DNA from: CAYVAP01 sp964521065
GTDB taxonomy: Bacteria > Bacteroidota > Bacteroidia > J057
Length of the DNA stretch: 5,115 nt
Direction of reading: 5' to 3'
Assembly (NCBI GenBank): GCA_964521065.1
Contig: CAZFPQ010000396.1
Span: 1 to 5,115 of the forward strand
Below the pieces are notes generated by a model. The model did not search any database. It was not told the DNA's origin and was given only the letters and a program-made list of their open reading frames with translations. Below, in pieces: positions 1 through 5,115 of this stretch. A program made the position numbers and the translations under genes. Every line of letters begins with the position of its first letter. Position 1 is the stretch's first letter.

Positions 1-40
1 GGATAACTCAATGTAGTACTTTTTCGGTACTTTGATTGGG

Positions 41-58
41 ATCGTAAGTAGTTACGAT
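41..58. repeat. Inverted repeat, 7-base arms
   Basis: ATCGTAA (41-47) and TTACGAT (52-58) are exact reverse complements around a 4-base spacer GTAG. Two possible G-U pairs extend the stem outward in RNA. No T-run follows on either strand, so a standard intrinsic terminator is not supported. It could be a decayed terminator of an upstream gene, an operator, or chance. Confidence 0.35.
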
Positions 59-192
59 TTAGAGATCCTTCAGATAAAATGAATGAATGAGAAACCTCCC
101 GTTGACTATGCTCACTTTTGATTCAGGATCGCAACTCCTAGCGTCCGTACCTGCAGTACTGTTCAGCCTATAGGAGATGACCAAAGAGGACC

Positions 193-363
193 TTATCTGT
201 TTAACAGTATCGATCTAGCGTACTTTGCCTCCAATAGGTTTACCTCTTTGGACTCATTCGACATGACAAGAGTCTTAATACCATACACTTTTGCAAACAT
301 ATGAGCCTCTAAGAGACTACTGGATGAGAAGCGACGGGAGAACAAAAAACCCAAACCTGTCAA
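193..363 (-). pseudogene. Possible vestigial minus-strand reading frame (unassigned)
   Basis: On the minus strand an open frame runs from a TTG at 363 (or an ATG at 300) to a TAA at 195-193, giving 56 or 35 residues. Its composition is balanced and protein-like, with hydrophobic and charged residues alternating, for example EAHMFAKVYGIKTLVMSNES. The plus-strand frame over the same bases is proline-rich and looks random. The segment faintly recalls the C-terminal half of PIN-domain proteins (acidic residue, helix, GI-x-x-L, SN/SD), but this is only an impression. A TAA stop lies in frame just upstream and the frame closes soon after, so if it was ever a gene it is now a fragment. It may equally be a chance frame. 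Confidence 0.15.
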
Positions 364-389
364 CCTTATTTAGGCTTGATCCAACGCCG

Positions 390-461
390 TACCCCAAATT
401 CCCTCCCTATAATTCATCTCGCTTCCCACATCTTACTTCTCGTCTCCCGCCTCCCACCATA
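390..461 (+). promoter_or_regulatory. G-poor pyrimidine-rich leader of the PBP gene
   Basis: In these 72 bases only three G occur (421, 442, 449), and the strand is dominated by C and T. The stretch ends about 27 bases before the start codon, and there is no Shine-Dalgarno-like purine run before that start. G-poor, SD-less leaders are usual in Bacteroidota, so this is probably part of the 5' untranslated region. A TATAAT string at 408-413 has no -35 partner at a workable distance and is not counted as a promoter. Confidence 0.35.
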
Positions 462-488
462 GTCATTTTTTGGTTAAATTAGCCATTG

Positions 489-2813
489 ATGATCCCTGAG
501 CGTGTAACCTGGCCCTGGTTAAAGAGCCTGGCATCCCAAACTTATCGAGCCTTGAAACGCTTGATCAAAGCCAAGCCCTGGCTTTCACTGCCTTTGGCAG
601 CGATCAGTTGTGCGCTCCTGCATCTGATGCTCCTTCAGCAAGCCATGGTCTGGGGAGCCTGGGGACCACTGCCAGCAGTCGAAGAATTGCGTCCCATTGG
701 GGTTCCTTCTGCCTCCCAGGTTTACAGCATAGACGGCCAAGTATTGGGACTTTACTACCTGGAAGAGAGGTTACCGGTAAGCCTGGAGGAAGTATCTCCA
801 CATTTGGTAAAGGCTTTGATTGCCACCGAGGACGTGCGATTCTATGAACACCAAGGCGTAGATTGGTGGAGTATGGGTAGGGCTTTTATCAAAGGTTTTT
901 TGTTACAAGAGGAAGCAGCGGGTGGGGGAAGCACCTTGACCATGCAATTGGCCAAAAACCTATATCCACGCCAAGATTTTGGCTGGTTTACCCTCCCCTT
1001 AAATAAACTCAGGGAAATGATTTTGGCCCAGCGTCTAGAAAAAGCCCTGGGTAAAAACGAAATTCTTATTGCCTACCTTAATACAGTTGCTTTTGGAGAG
1101 AATGCATTTGGCATAGAGAGTGCTGCCCGCCGCTATTTTGGGCATCCTGCCCAGCAACTCAGCCCTACCGAAGCAGCCCTATTGGTAGGACTACTCAAAG
1201 GCACGACCTACTACAATCCCCGCCAGCATCCTGATCGGGCCTTAGGCCGCCGGAATGTGGTCTTAGAACAAATGCACAAAGACTTGGTGTTCTCCCGCTG
1301 GACAGCAGATTCTCTCAAGCGCTTGCCACTCAACTTAAACTTTAGCCAAAAAAACCACCACGACGGGCCCGCGCCTTACTTCTTGGCCTACCTTAGGCAA
1401 CAGGTAGAATCTCTTTTAGCCGAGGTTCCTCACCCAGAAGGACGAGCCTGGAATGTCTATACCGATGGATTGCGCCTAATCACGCCCATCCATAGCCGGA
1501 TGCAGGCCTATGCCAACGAAGCCCTTCAGACCCAAATGAAACGGGTCCAGGAGAATTTTGACAAAGATTGGCAAGGGATCAACCCCCACCGAGCGTTCAA
1601 AAAAACGCTCCAGAGGCAAATACGAAAATCCCAGCTCTATCTGAGCCTAAAGCGAGCCGGCAAGGATCAAATTTACATAGACTCCATGATGCAGGTGCCC
1701 AAACCTGTGCAAGTTTTCACCTGGGAGGGCCCTCAAATACGGGAGATGAGCACCCTAGATTCGGTGCTGTACAGCGAAATGATGCTTCAGGCAGGGTTCA
1801 TGGCCATGGACCCTCGGAGTGGGCATATCCGTGCTTGGGTAGGAGGCATCGACCATCACTTCTACCAATATGATCACGTGACCAGCCGGCGTCAGACGGG
1901 CTCGGTCTTCAAGCCATTCGTTTACGCCACAGCTCTGGAAAATGGCATGGCGCCTTGTGAATATATCCCCAATGATCAGGTGGTATTTCAAGAATACGGA
2001 GACTGGTCCCCTAAGAATTCCGACCATTCTTACGGTGGAGAATATTCGATGCGAGGGGCCTTGACTCAATCGGTCAATGTAGTGGCCGTCAATCTCCTTA
2101 TGGAAGTAGGAGCCGACAAGGTCGTGGACCTGGGGCAAAAGCTGGGCCTCAACCCAGACATTCCCGCGGTACCCTCCATTGCCTTGGGAGCAGCCGAAGC
2201 ATCCTTGTACGAAATGTTGGGCGCCTACGCTTCATTCTTCAACGGAGGACAAGCCATCCGCCCTCAGCCCTTGCTACGTATCGAAGATGCACAAGGCAGG
2301 ATTTTGCTGGACCTGGGACAAAACTTGGGAATGGGGGCAGTTTTGAGGCCTGAAACGGCTCAAATGATGACCCACATGATGCGCAATGTAGTAGAAAGGG
2401 GAACTGCCCGTAGGCTAAGAAGTCGCTATGGCCTCAAACACCATATTGCGGGAAAAACAGGAACCACCCAATCTCAAACTGATGGGTGGTTTTTGGGCTC
2501 CACACCAGATTTATTGGCGGGTGCCTGGGTAGGAGCCAATGACCAGGGAATTCACTTTCGCACCTTGGCCAGGGGGCAAGGCGCCGCCACAGCGCTTCCT
2601 ATTTGGGGAGATTTTATGCGCCGTCTGAGTAAGGATGAAGAATTCGCAGGCCTTACCCAATCTAAATTTCCAGTCCCCTCTTCCCAATTACGCAAGGCCA
2701 TGGATTGCGATGACCTAGCGTTTCCACTTGCCATGTCCGAATTCAAAGCCTGGTGGCAAGAGAAAAAGCGCCAAGATTCAATTAAATTGGCCCGAGGAGC
2801 TCGAATTCCGTAA
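489..2813 (+). CDS. Class A penicillin-binding protein (PBP1A type), glycosyltransferase/transpeptidase
   Basis: This is a bifunctional peptidoglycan synthase that polymerises lipid II into glycan strands and cross-links stem peptides outside the inner membrane. It would correspond to ponA/mrcA. The 774 residues (counting from the ATG) give a short basic cytoplasmic tail, one membrane anchor (about 32-54) and a GT51 domain. The GT51 motifs are EDVRFYEHQG with catalytic Glu114, GGGSTLTMQLAKN at about 146-158, and REMILAQRLEKALGKNEIL at about 175-193. A linker follows, then the transpeptidase domain with SVFK (Ser472 nucleophile, Lys475), SVN (528-530) and KTGT (656-659). All catalytic residues are present and the length is normal for the family. 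TTG at 486 and ATG at 489 are adjacent in-frame starts; ATG is chosen as the stronger codon. No Shine-Dalgarno sequence precedes either. An in-frame TAG at 480-482 rules out a longer N-terminus. It appears to be transcribed alone, since the next gene starts 192 bases later. Confidence 0.96.
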   Translation: MIPERVTWPWLKSLASQTYRALKRLIKAKPWLSLPLAAISCALLHLMLLQQAMVWGAWGPLPAVEELRPIGVPSASQVYSIDGQVLGLYYLEERLPVSLEEVSPHLVKALIATEDVRFYEHQGVDWWSMGRAFIKGFLLQEEAAGGGSTLTMQLAKNLYPRQDFGWFTLPLNKLREMILAQRLEKALGKNEILIAYLNTVAFGENAFGIESAARRYFGHPAQQLSPTEAALLVGLLKGTTYYNPRQHPDRALGRRNVVLEQMHKDLVFSRWTADSLKRLPLNLNFSQKNHHDGPAPYFLAYLRQQVESLLAEVPHPEGRAWNVYTDGLRLITPIHSRMQAYANEALQTQMKRVQENFDKDWQGINPHRAFKKTLQRQIRKSQLYLSLKRAGKDQIYIDSMMQVPKPVQVFTWEGPQIREMSTLDSVLYSEMMLQAGFMAMDPRSGHIRAWVGGIDHHFYQYDHVTSRRQTGSVFKPFVYATALENGMAPCEYIPNDQVVFQEYGDWSPKNSDHSYGGEYSMRGALTQSVNVVAVNLLMEVGADKVVDLGQKLGLNPDIPAVPSIALGAAEASLYEMLGAYASFFNGGQAIRPQPLLRIEDAQGRILLDLGQNLGMGAVLRPETAQMMTHMMRNVVERGTARRLRSRYGLKHHIAGKTGTTQSQTDGWFLGSTPDLLAGAWVGANDQGIHFRTLARGQGAATALPIWGDFMRRLSKDEEFAGLTQSKFPVPSSQLRKAMDCDDLAFPLAMSEFKAWWQEKKRQDSIKLARGARIP

Positions 2814-2905
2814 TTTCGAGAGGCTGTGAGTTTGACGCTTGGGGATGTTGAGTTGCCACCTTTACTTTCTTTCAAACCCTCATCCAATTAAGAATATCTT
2901 TCCCC

Positions 2906-2922
2906 GTACCAGAAAATGGTAT
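2906..2922. repeat. Small hairpin between the PBP gene and the next gene
   Basis: TACCA (2907-2911) pairs with TGGTA (2917-2921) around a GAAAA loop, with a G-U pair at the base. No T-run follows on either strand, so it does not qualify as an intrinsic terminator, although its position after the PBP gene would fit one. I see no better terminator in 2814-3005. Confidence 0.25.
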
Positions 2923-2944
2923 CAATGGATACACCAAATAACTG

Positions 2945-2998
2945 AATATCAAACACATATTCACCCCATCCTTTCATCTCCACCATCTCAATATCTTC
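2945..2998 (+). promoter_or_regulatory. G-free leader of the small unknown gene
   Basis: These 54 consecutive bases contain no G on the plus strand. The run stops 7 bases before the ATG at 3006. There is no Shine-Dalgarno sequence. Together with the PBP and fur leaders this suggests initiation that relies on an unstructured leader rather than on rRNA pairing, as is known for many Bacteroidota genes. Confidence 0.4.
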
Positions 2999-3002
2999 GC
3001 TA
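2988..3002 (+). promoter_or_regulatory. Element shared with the fur leader (copy 1)
   Basis: TCAATATCTTCGCTA lies 3 bases before the ATG of the small unknown gene. The fur leader carries TCAATATTTCGCTA in the same orientation relative to its gene, differing by one inserted C. It may be an operator for the Fur-family protein. Its inner TATCTTCG also matches the Bacteroidota -7 box TAnnTTTG at 5 of 6 fixed positions, but no TTTG or TTG lies 17-23 bases upstream because that stretch has no G, so the promoter reading is weak. Confidence 0.35.
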
Positions 3003-3005
3003 ACT

Positions 3006-3395
3006 ATGTTGACTTCAGGACTGAGCTTACCATTTTATATAGACAACCTCTACAGCGGCTTAGCCAAGGTAGATGGCTTGCTCAAGCTAACGGGTGAGAG
3101 CTTGGTGATAGAATTCCAAACCCAAGACAATGTCATTGGTATGTTCAAGGGAAGCAGCAAGACAAAACAAGTGCCTCTGAATCAGGTCTTTAAAGCTGAG
3201 ATCAAAACCCGCTGGTGGGATCGCTCCATTACCATCCGTCCTTCCACCCTTTCGGCCATAGACGGAATACCAGGAGTAGACAAAGGACAACTTAAAATCA
3301 AATTTCGGAAGGCTGATCAAGAAATCGCCAAGAACATAGTCTCCCAATTAAACTTGCGGCTATCTGAGATTCGCCTGCAAGAACTCGACGAATAG
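3006..3395 (+). CDS. Conserved-looking small protein of unknown function, possible PH-like fold
   Basis: I do not recognise this 129-residue protein by sequence. It has no signal peptide, no membrane segment and no cysteine. The pattern is a run of short beta-like stretches (about 22-38 GLLKLTGESLVIEF, 52-68 with VPLNQVFKAEIKT, 73-79 SITIRPS, 94-101 GQLKIKFR) followed by a C-terminal amphipathic helix (about 103-125). That order, with strands built around 'IPL..I' and 'L.I.FR' segments and a closing helix, resembles small bacterial PH-like/GRAM-like domains; this is inference from pattern only. A Trp pair at 70-71 is conspicuous. The ATG follows a G-free leader without a Shine-Dalgarno sequence. 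The gene converges with the fur-family gene, stop codons 3 bases apart, and shares an upstream element with it, which hints at co-regulation. Coding status is supported by full-length openness and balanced composition. Confidence 0.8.
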   Translation: MLTSGLSLPFYIDNLYSGLAKVDGLLKLTGESLVIEFQTQDNVIGMFKGSSKTKQVPLNQVFKAEIKTRWWDRSITIRPSTLSAIDGIPGVDKGQLKIKFRKADQEIAKNIVSQLNLRLSEIRLQELDE

Positions 3396-3398
3396 ACT

Positions 3399-3818
3399 TT
3401 ACCCCTGACATTTAGGACAAGTTCCCTGTAAGAGAACATTTACTTCGTTCAAAGCGTAACCATTCGGCAGGCTAAGCTCAGGAATCGGCACCTGGTCTAA
3501 GCACATGGTTTGTCTGCAAACCGAGCACTTAAAATGGACGTGGTTGTGCTGATGTGTTTTGCCATCGTGACATTGAGGGTCGCACAGAGCATATTTCATG
3601 GCGCCTTGATCATCCAGCACCTTGTGGACCACACCTTTTTCGAGAAAGGTAGCCAAGGTTCGATAGATCGTCACTCGGTCACACGCTCCTCCCATTGTTT
3701 CTTCGATCTCTCTTTCGCTCATCGCCATTTCTCTCTCCAAAAAGACTTTTAAGATCAAGGCGCGACTTTGGGTTTGCCGAAGCTGATGGCGCTTAAGGAT
3801 GGATTGAGTTGAAACCAT
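3399..3818 (-). CDS. Fur-family metal-responsive transcriptional repressor
   Basis: This 139-residue DNA-binding regulator belongs to the Fur/Zur/PerR superfamily. The N-terminal winged helix (about 1-78) includes the recognition-helix signature DRVTIYRTLATFLEKGVVHK at 47-66. The C-terminal metal-binding and dimerisation half has a histidine cluster (His89, 91, 93, 95), the zinc pair Cys98/Cys101, a further Cys106 in TMCLD, and the second zinc pair Cys134/Cys137. Known family members use the two CxxC pairs for structural zinc and the histidine-rich site for sensing. Two extra cysteines (79, 83) beside His84 precede the cluster. I cannot tell from sequence whether it senses iron, zinc or peroxide; Zur-like or PerR-like roles are both open. 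The ATG at 3818 gives the usual family N-terminus. The leader is G-poor in the transcript, lacks a Shine-Dalgarno sequence and carries two direct repeats that could be its own operator. Confidence 0.93.
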   Translation of the reverse strand: MVSTQSILKRHQLRQTQSRALILKVFLEREMAMSEREIEETMGGACDRVTIYRTLATFLEKGVVHKVLDDQGAMKYALCDPQCHDGKTHQHNHVHFKCSVCRQTMCLDQVPIPELSLPNGYALNEVNVLLQGTCPKCQG

Positions 3819-3831
3819 GGTATTAGGTAGA

Positions 3832-3845
3832 TAGCGAAATATTGA
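3832..3845 (-). promoter_or_regulatory. Element shared with the small gene's leader (copy 2, fur leader)
   Basis: Read on the minus strand this is TCAATATTTCGCTA, ending 13 bases before the fur ATG. It equals the element at 2988-3002 apart from one missing C. A TTG at 3865-3863 lies 21 bases upstream of its TATTTCG core, a spacing compatible with the Bacteroidota -33/-7 promoter layout, although the core matches TAnnTTTG only partly. It may be an autoregulatory operator, a promoter core, or both. Confidence 0.35.
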
Positions 3846-3860
3846 TAACTGAGATATTGA
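3846..3860 (-). promoter_or_regulatory. Weaker direct-repeat copy of the fur leader element (copy 3)
   Basis: Read on the minus strand this is TCAATATCTCAGTTA, matching 12 of 15 positions of the element at 2988-3002. With the neighbouring copy it forms a direct repeat: GARATATTGA on the plus strand at 3836-3845 and 3851-3860, 9 of 10 identical, offset 15 bases. Tandem half-sites upstream of a regulator's own gene suggest autoregulation. Confidence 0.3.
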
Positions 3861-4027
3861 GACAAGGTTCTAACCATCGATTAGGGTTCAGAATGGCCGT
3901 GCACGCTTTGTCTCTCCAATTATTTAACCAACCCAGAAAGGCCCCTTGCAAGTAAGATGGCTTTTCTAGGCTCGATACGAAATTTAACTAGAATAGATCA
4001 GTTATCAGCACCCATGGAACCCGGAAT

Positions 4028-4048
4028 ACTACTCCAGAAACCAGTAGT
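4028..4048. repeat. Inverted repeat downstream of the UbiA-type gene
   Basis: ACTACT (4028-4033) and AGTAGT (4043-4048) are exact reverse complements around a 9-base loop. The repeat lies 12 bases past the stop codon of the minus-strand prenyltransferase gene. No T-run follows on the minus strand, so at best it is a weak terminator or a 3'-end-stabilising hairpin. Confidence 0.3.
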
Positions 4049-4056
4049 TATCCACA
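4048..4056 (+). promoter_or_regulatory. Isolated DnaA-box match
   Basis: TTATCCACA is an exact match to the consensus DnaA box. It overlaps the right arm of the inverted repeat by one base. No second box, AT-rich unwinding region, dnaA or dnaN is nearby, so an origin is not supported. A single match in a window of this size is not unlikely by chance. Confidence 0.2.
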
Positions 4057-4059
4057 GTT

Positions 4060-4932
4060 TTATTGATAGATCAGGAAAATAAAGGCCAATACCCAGCCAA
4101 GGATGGTCAATTGTAAGAATAAGTCATGTAGAAATATTTTACTAGGGCTGCCACTTCTCCCCTCTACGAAGGTGATTTGCATATAGCGAAGGACCCCCAA
4201 GAGCACAAAGAAAACCGTGAGGTACAGCTCTTGAGATTCAAAATGAGCCTGTACCTCTGAGGAAATGGTGTAGGAAATGTAGGAGACGATCAGCACAGAA
4301 GCCATGATCATCATGGCCCCATTGATAAACTCCAGGTTATAGCCGGCAATATTTTTTCGAACCTTTCGTCCATCTGCGGCCAAGATCACGTCTGCCCGTC
4401 TTTTGGCTAAGCCCAAGAACAAGGCCCCTAGAAAGATGATCAAGACGATCCACATCGAAAGGGGGATATCAGGTTCGGCCAGACTGGCCCCTACCGCTAC
4501 TCTAATCAAAAACCCTAACGCAATGATGAAGATGTCAATGATGGGAATGTGCTTGAGCCAAAAGGTATAAAGCACATTCATGAATACGTAACCAGAGACG
4601 AGATAAAAGGCCGTGCGATCTACCAACCAGAATACCGGCACGGTTACAACAATGAGGCCCAGCATGAGCAGCAATGCATGAGCGGGAGAAACCCGGTTAG
4701 CAGCCAGCGGACGGTCTTTTTTCTTGGGATGCTGCCGATCTTCTTCCCGATCTAAATAGTCATTAAGGATGTACACCGCAGAAGCGACCAAGGAAAATCC
4801 CGCCACCCCCAGCAGCATCCGGAGTAGGGTGTCGGTCTCGGTGATGCGCAAGGCAAAGAATGCTGGCGCAAGGATCACGAGATTTTTGATGTACTGATGC
4901 GGACGCATCAGGGTGAGGTAGTCTTTGAGCAT
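4060..4932 (-). CDS. UbiA-superfamily prenyltransferase, polyprenyl-phosphate phosphoribosyltransferase (DPPR synthase) type
   Basis: This 290-residue integral membrane enzyme has about eight or nine hydrophobic segments. Characterised relatives such as mycobacterial Rv3806c transfer phosphoribose from PRPP to a polyprenyl phosphate. The first Asp-rich motif is NDYLDREEDRQHPKKKDRP at about 57-75 (Asn57, Asp58, Asp61, Asp65, His68, Lys70-72, Arg74). The 'HP.K..RP' extension separates this subgroup from UbiA/MenA quinone enzymes. A second typical block, GALFLGLAKRRAD (169-181) followed by AGYNLEF (196-202), also fits. ATG at 4932 is chosen because it gives the standard N-terminus LKDYLTLMRPHQYIKN; a TTG at 4953 would add seven unusual residues (GPKPGG). 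AGGAGG sits only one base before this ATG, closer than a working Shine-Dalgarno sequence. No DprE1/DprE2 homologue is in the window, so the final product is unknown; exact substrate is inference. Confidence 0.9.
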   Translation of the reverse strand: MLKDYLTLMRPHQYIKNLVILAPAFFALRITETDTLLRMLLGVAGFSLVASAVYILNDYLDREEDRQHPKKKDRPLAANRVSPAHALLLMLGLIVVTVPVFWLVDRTAFYLVSGYVFMNVLYTFWLKHIPIIDIFIIALGFLIRVAVGASLAEPDIPLSMWIVLIIFLGALFLGLAKRRADVILAADGRKVRKNIAGYNLEFINGAMMIMASVLIVSYISYTISSEVQAHFESQELYLTVFFVLLGVLRYMQITFVEGRSGSPSKIFLHDLFLQLTILGWVLAFIFLIYQ

Positions 4933-4940
4933 GCCTCCTG

Positions 4941-4956
4941 GTTTCGGGCCCAAAAC
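4941..4956. promoter_or_regulatory. Near-perfect 16-base palindrome at the start of the UbiA-type gene
   Basis: GTTTCGGGCCCAAAAC is its own reverse complement at 7 of 8 base pairs; only C4945/A4952 break the symmetry. It has no loop, so a DNA-binding site is likelier than an RNA hairpin. It ends 8 bases upstream of the chosen ATG. It could be an operator or a chance palindrome around GGGCCC. Confidence 0.3.
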
Positions 4957-5015
4957 TAATATTTTTAAGGAAATATGAATCCCTCATTCCCCAGAAGATG
5001 TGAAATAGGAGGCCT

Positions 5016-5048
5016 CAAATCCGTAAAATCGGCTAGGTGATACGCAAA
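5016..5048 (-). promoter_or_regulatory. Weak candidate promoter of the UbiA-type gene
   Basis: On the minus strand TTTG (5048-5045) is followed after 19 bases by TA (5025-5024) and then, four bases later, TTTG (5019-5016). The Bacteroidota consensus has only two bases between TA and TTTG, so the match is imperfect. It is the best TTTG/TA pairing I found upstream of this gene and would give a leader of roughly 80 bases. Confidence 0.2.
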
Positions 5049-5062
5049 TGACTAAGCGAGAA

Positions 5063-5115
5063 GTTAAGGGAGTTAAGGGAGTTAAGGGAGTTAAGGGAGT
5101 TAAGGGAGTTAAGGG
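5063..5115 (+). repeat. 9-base tandem repeat (GTTAAGGGA), running off the window
   Basis: There are five complete exact copies of GTTAAGGGA and a sixth that is cut after 8 bases by the window end. There is no sequence variation between copies. The unit is a multiple of three, but in each strand one frame meets TAA in every copy; the open plus frames would read Val-Lys-Gly or Leu-Arg-Glu. It lies upstream of the minus-strand prenyltransferase gene and is probably an intergenic minisatellite. The true copy number cannot be seen here. Confidence 0.95.

Larger units (their letters stand above)
1..488. other. Intergenic stretch without a supported gene
   Basis: This stretch lies before the PBP gene and holds no reading frame I would annotate with confidence. 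It contains a short inverted repeat near its left end, several small palindromes (for example CAGTACTG at 154-161), a possible vestigial minus-strand frame (193-363) and, next to the gene, a G-poor pyrimidine-rich leader (390-461). I looked for the Bacteroidota promoter pattern (TTTG, about 19-21 bases, TAnnTTTG) and found only partial matches such as GTACTTTG at 29-32 region and 220-227, with no correctly spaced partner. The upstream neighbour is outside the window, so whether this is a promoter region or the decayed end of another gene cannot be decided here. Confidence 0.5.

Noticed and set aside
408..413. TATAAT string as a sigma-70 type -10 box for the PBP gene
   Set aside because: The nearest TTGATC lies 26 bases upstream, too far for a -35 element, and Bacteroidota promoters use a different consensus.
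291..482. Plus-strand TTG-initiated frame of 63 codons directly before, and in frame with, the PBP gene
   Set aside because: It is proline/serine-rich because it reads through the C/T-rich leader, has no ribosome site or recognisable motif, and ends at a TAG one codon before the PBP start. Read-through to give an N-terminal extension has no support.
1568..2138. Overlapping open frames on both strands inside the PBP gene
   Set aside because: They lie entirely within a gene whose catalytic motifs are intact and have no family features of their own; they are frame shadows.
2906..2922. Intrinsic terminator for the PBP gene
   Set aside because: The stem is only five Watson-Crick pairs and no T-run follows on either strand.
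3510..3752. Plus-strand frame antisense to the fur-family gene
   Set aside because: The minus strand encodes a complete Fur-family protein with metal ligands and recognition helix; the opposite frame shows no motif.
4002..4056. Replication origin in the gap between the fur and prenyltransferase genes
   Set aside because: There is only one consensus DnaA box; TTATCAGCA at 4002-4010 has two mismatches, and no origin-linked genes are present.
4763..4987. Alternative minus-strand frame overlapping the start of the UbiA-type gene
   Set aside because: It is rich in His, Arg, Pro and Ala, as expected for an out-of-frame reading of a membrane protein gene, and has no recognisable domain.

Overview
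The window looks like chromosomal DNA from a member of the Bacteroidota, possibly of the Saprospiria/Cytophagia type. This is inferred from three things. The class A penicillin-binding protein has the wording usual for that phylum around its transpeptidase motifs. The short Fur-family regulator has an HxHF-CxxC-...-CL and C-terminal CPKC pattern. Three of the four start codons lack a Shine-Dalgarno sequence and follow G-poor, pyrimidine-rich leaders. I see no mobile element, CRISPR array, rRNA or tRNA.

Layout. Positions 1-488 hold no gene I can support, only small palindromes, a possible vestigial minus-strand reading frame (193-363) and a G-poor leader (390-461). Positions 489-2813 (+) encode a complete bifunctional PBP1A-type peptidoglycan synthase. 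After a 192-base gap, 3006-3395 (+) encodes a 129-residue protein of unknown function that may have a PH-like fold. It converges on a Fur-family repressor (3399-3818, -), with only 3 bases between the two stop codons. A 241-base gap (3819-4059) carries the fur upstream elements, a small inverted repeat and an isolated DnaA-box match. Positions 4060-4932 (-) encode a UbiA-superfamily membrane prenyltransferase of the polyprenyl-phosphate phosphoribosyltransferase (DPPR synthase) type. The last 53 bases are a perfect 9-base tandem repeat that runs off the window edge.

How the genes relate. The four genes do not form an operon: two face right and two face left. The PBP and the UbiA-type enzyme both use undecaprenyl/polyprenyl-linked chemistry at the cell envelope, but nothing here shows direct co-regulation. 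The only linkage visible in the sequence is between the small unknown gene and fur. Both carry a nearly identical 14-15-base element (TCAATATCTTCGCTA versus TCAATATTTCGCTA), in the same orientation relative to the gene, just upstream of the start codon, and fur has a second weaker copy. That could be a shared operator, a promoter core or a leader element.

Overall this is mostly ordinary housekeeping sequence. I did not find convincing evidence of a new biological system. The shared element at the convergent pair and the terminal 9-base repeat are the best leads.
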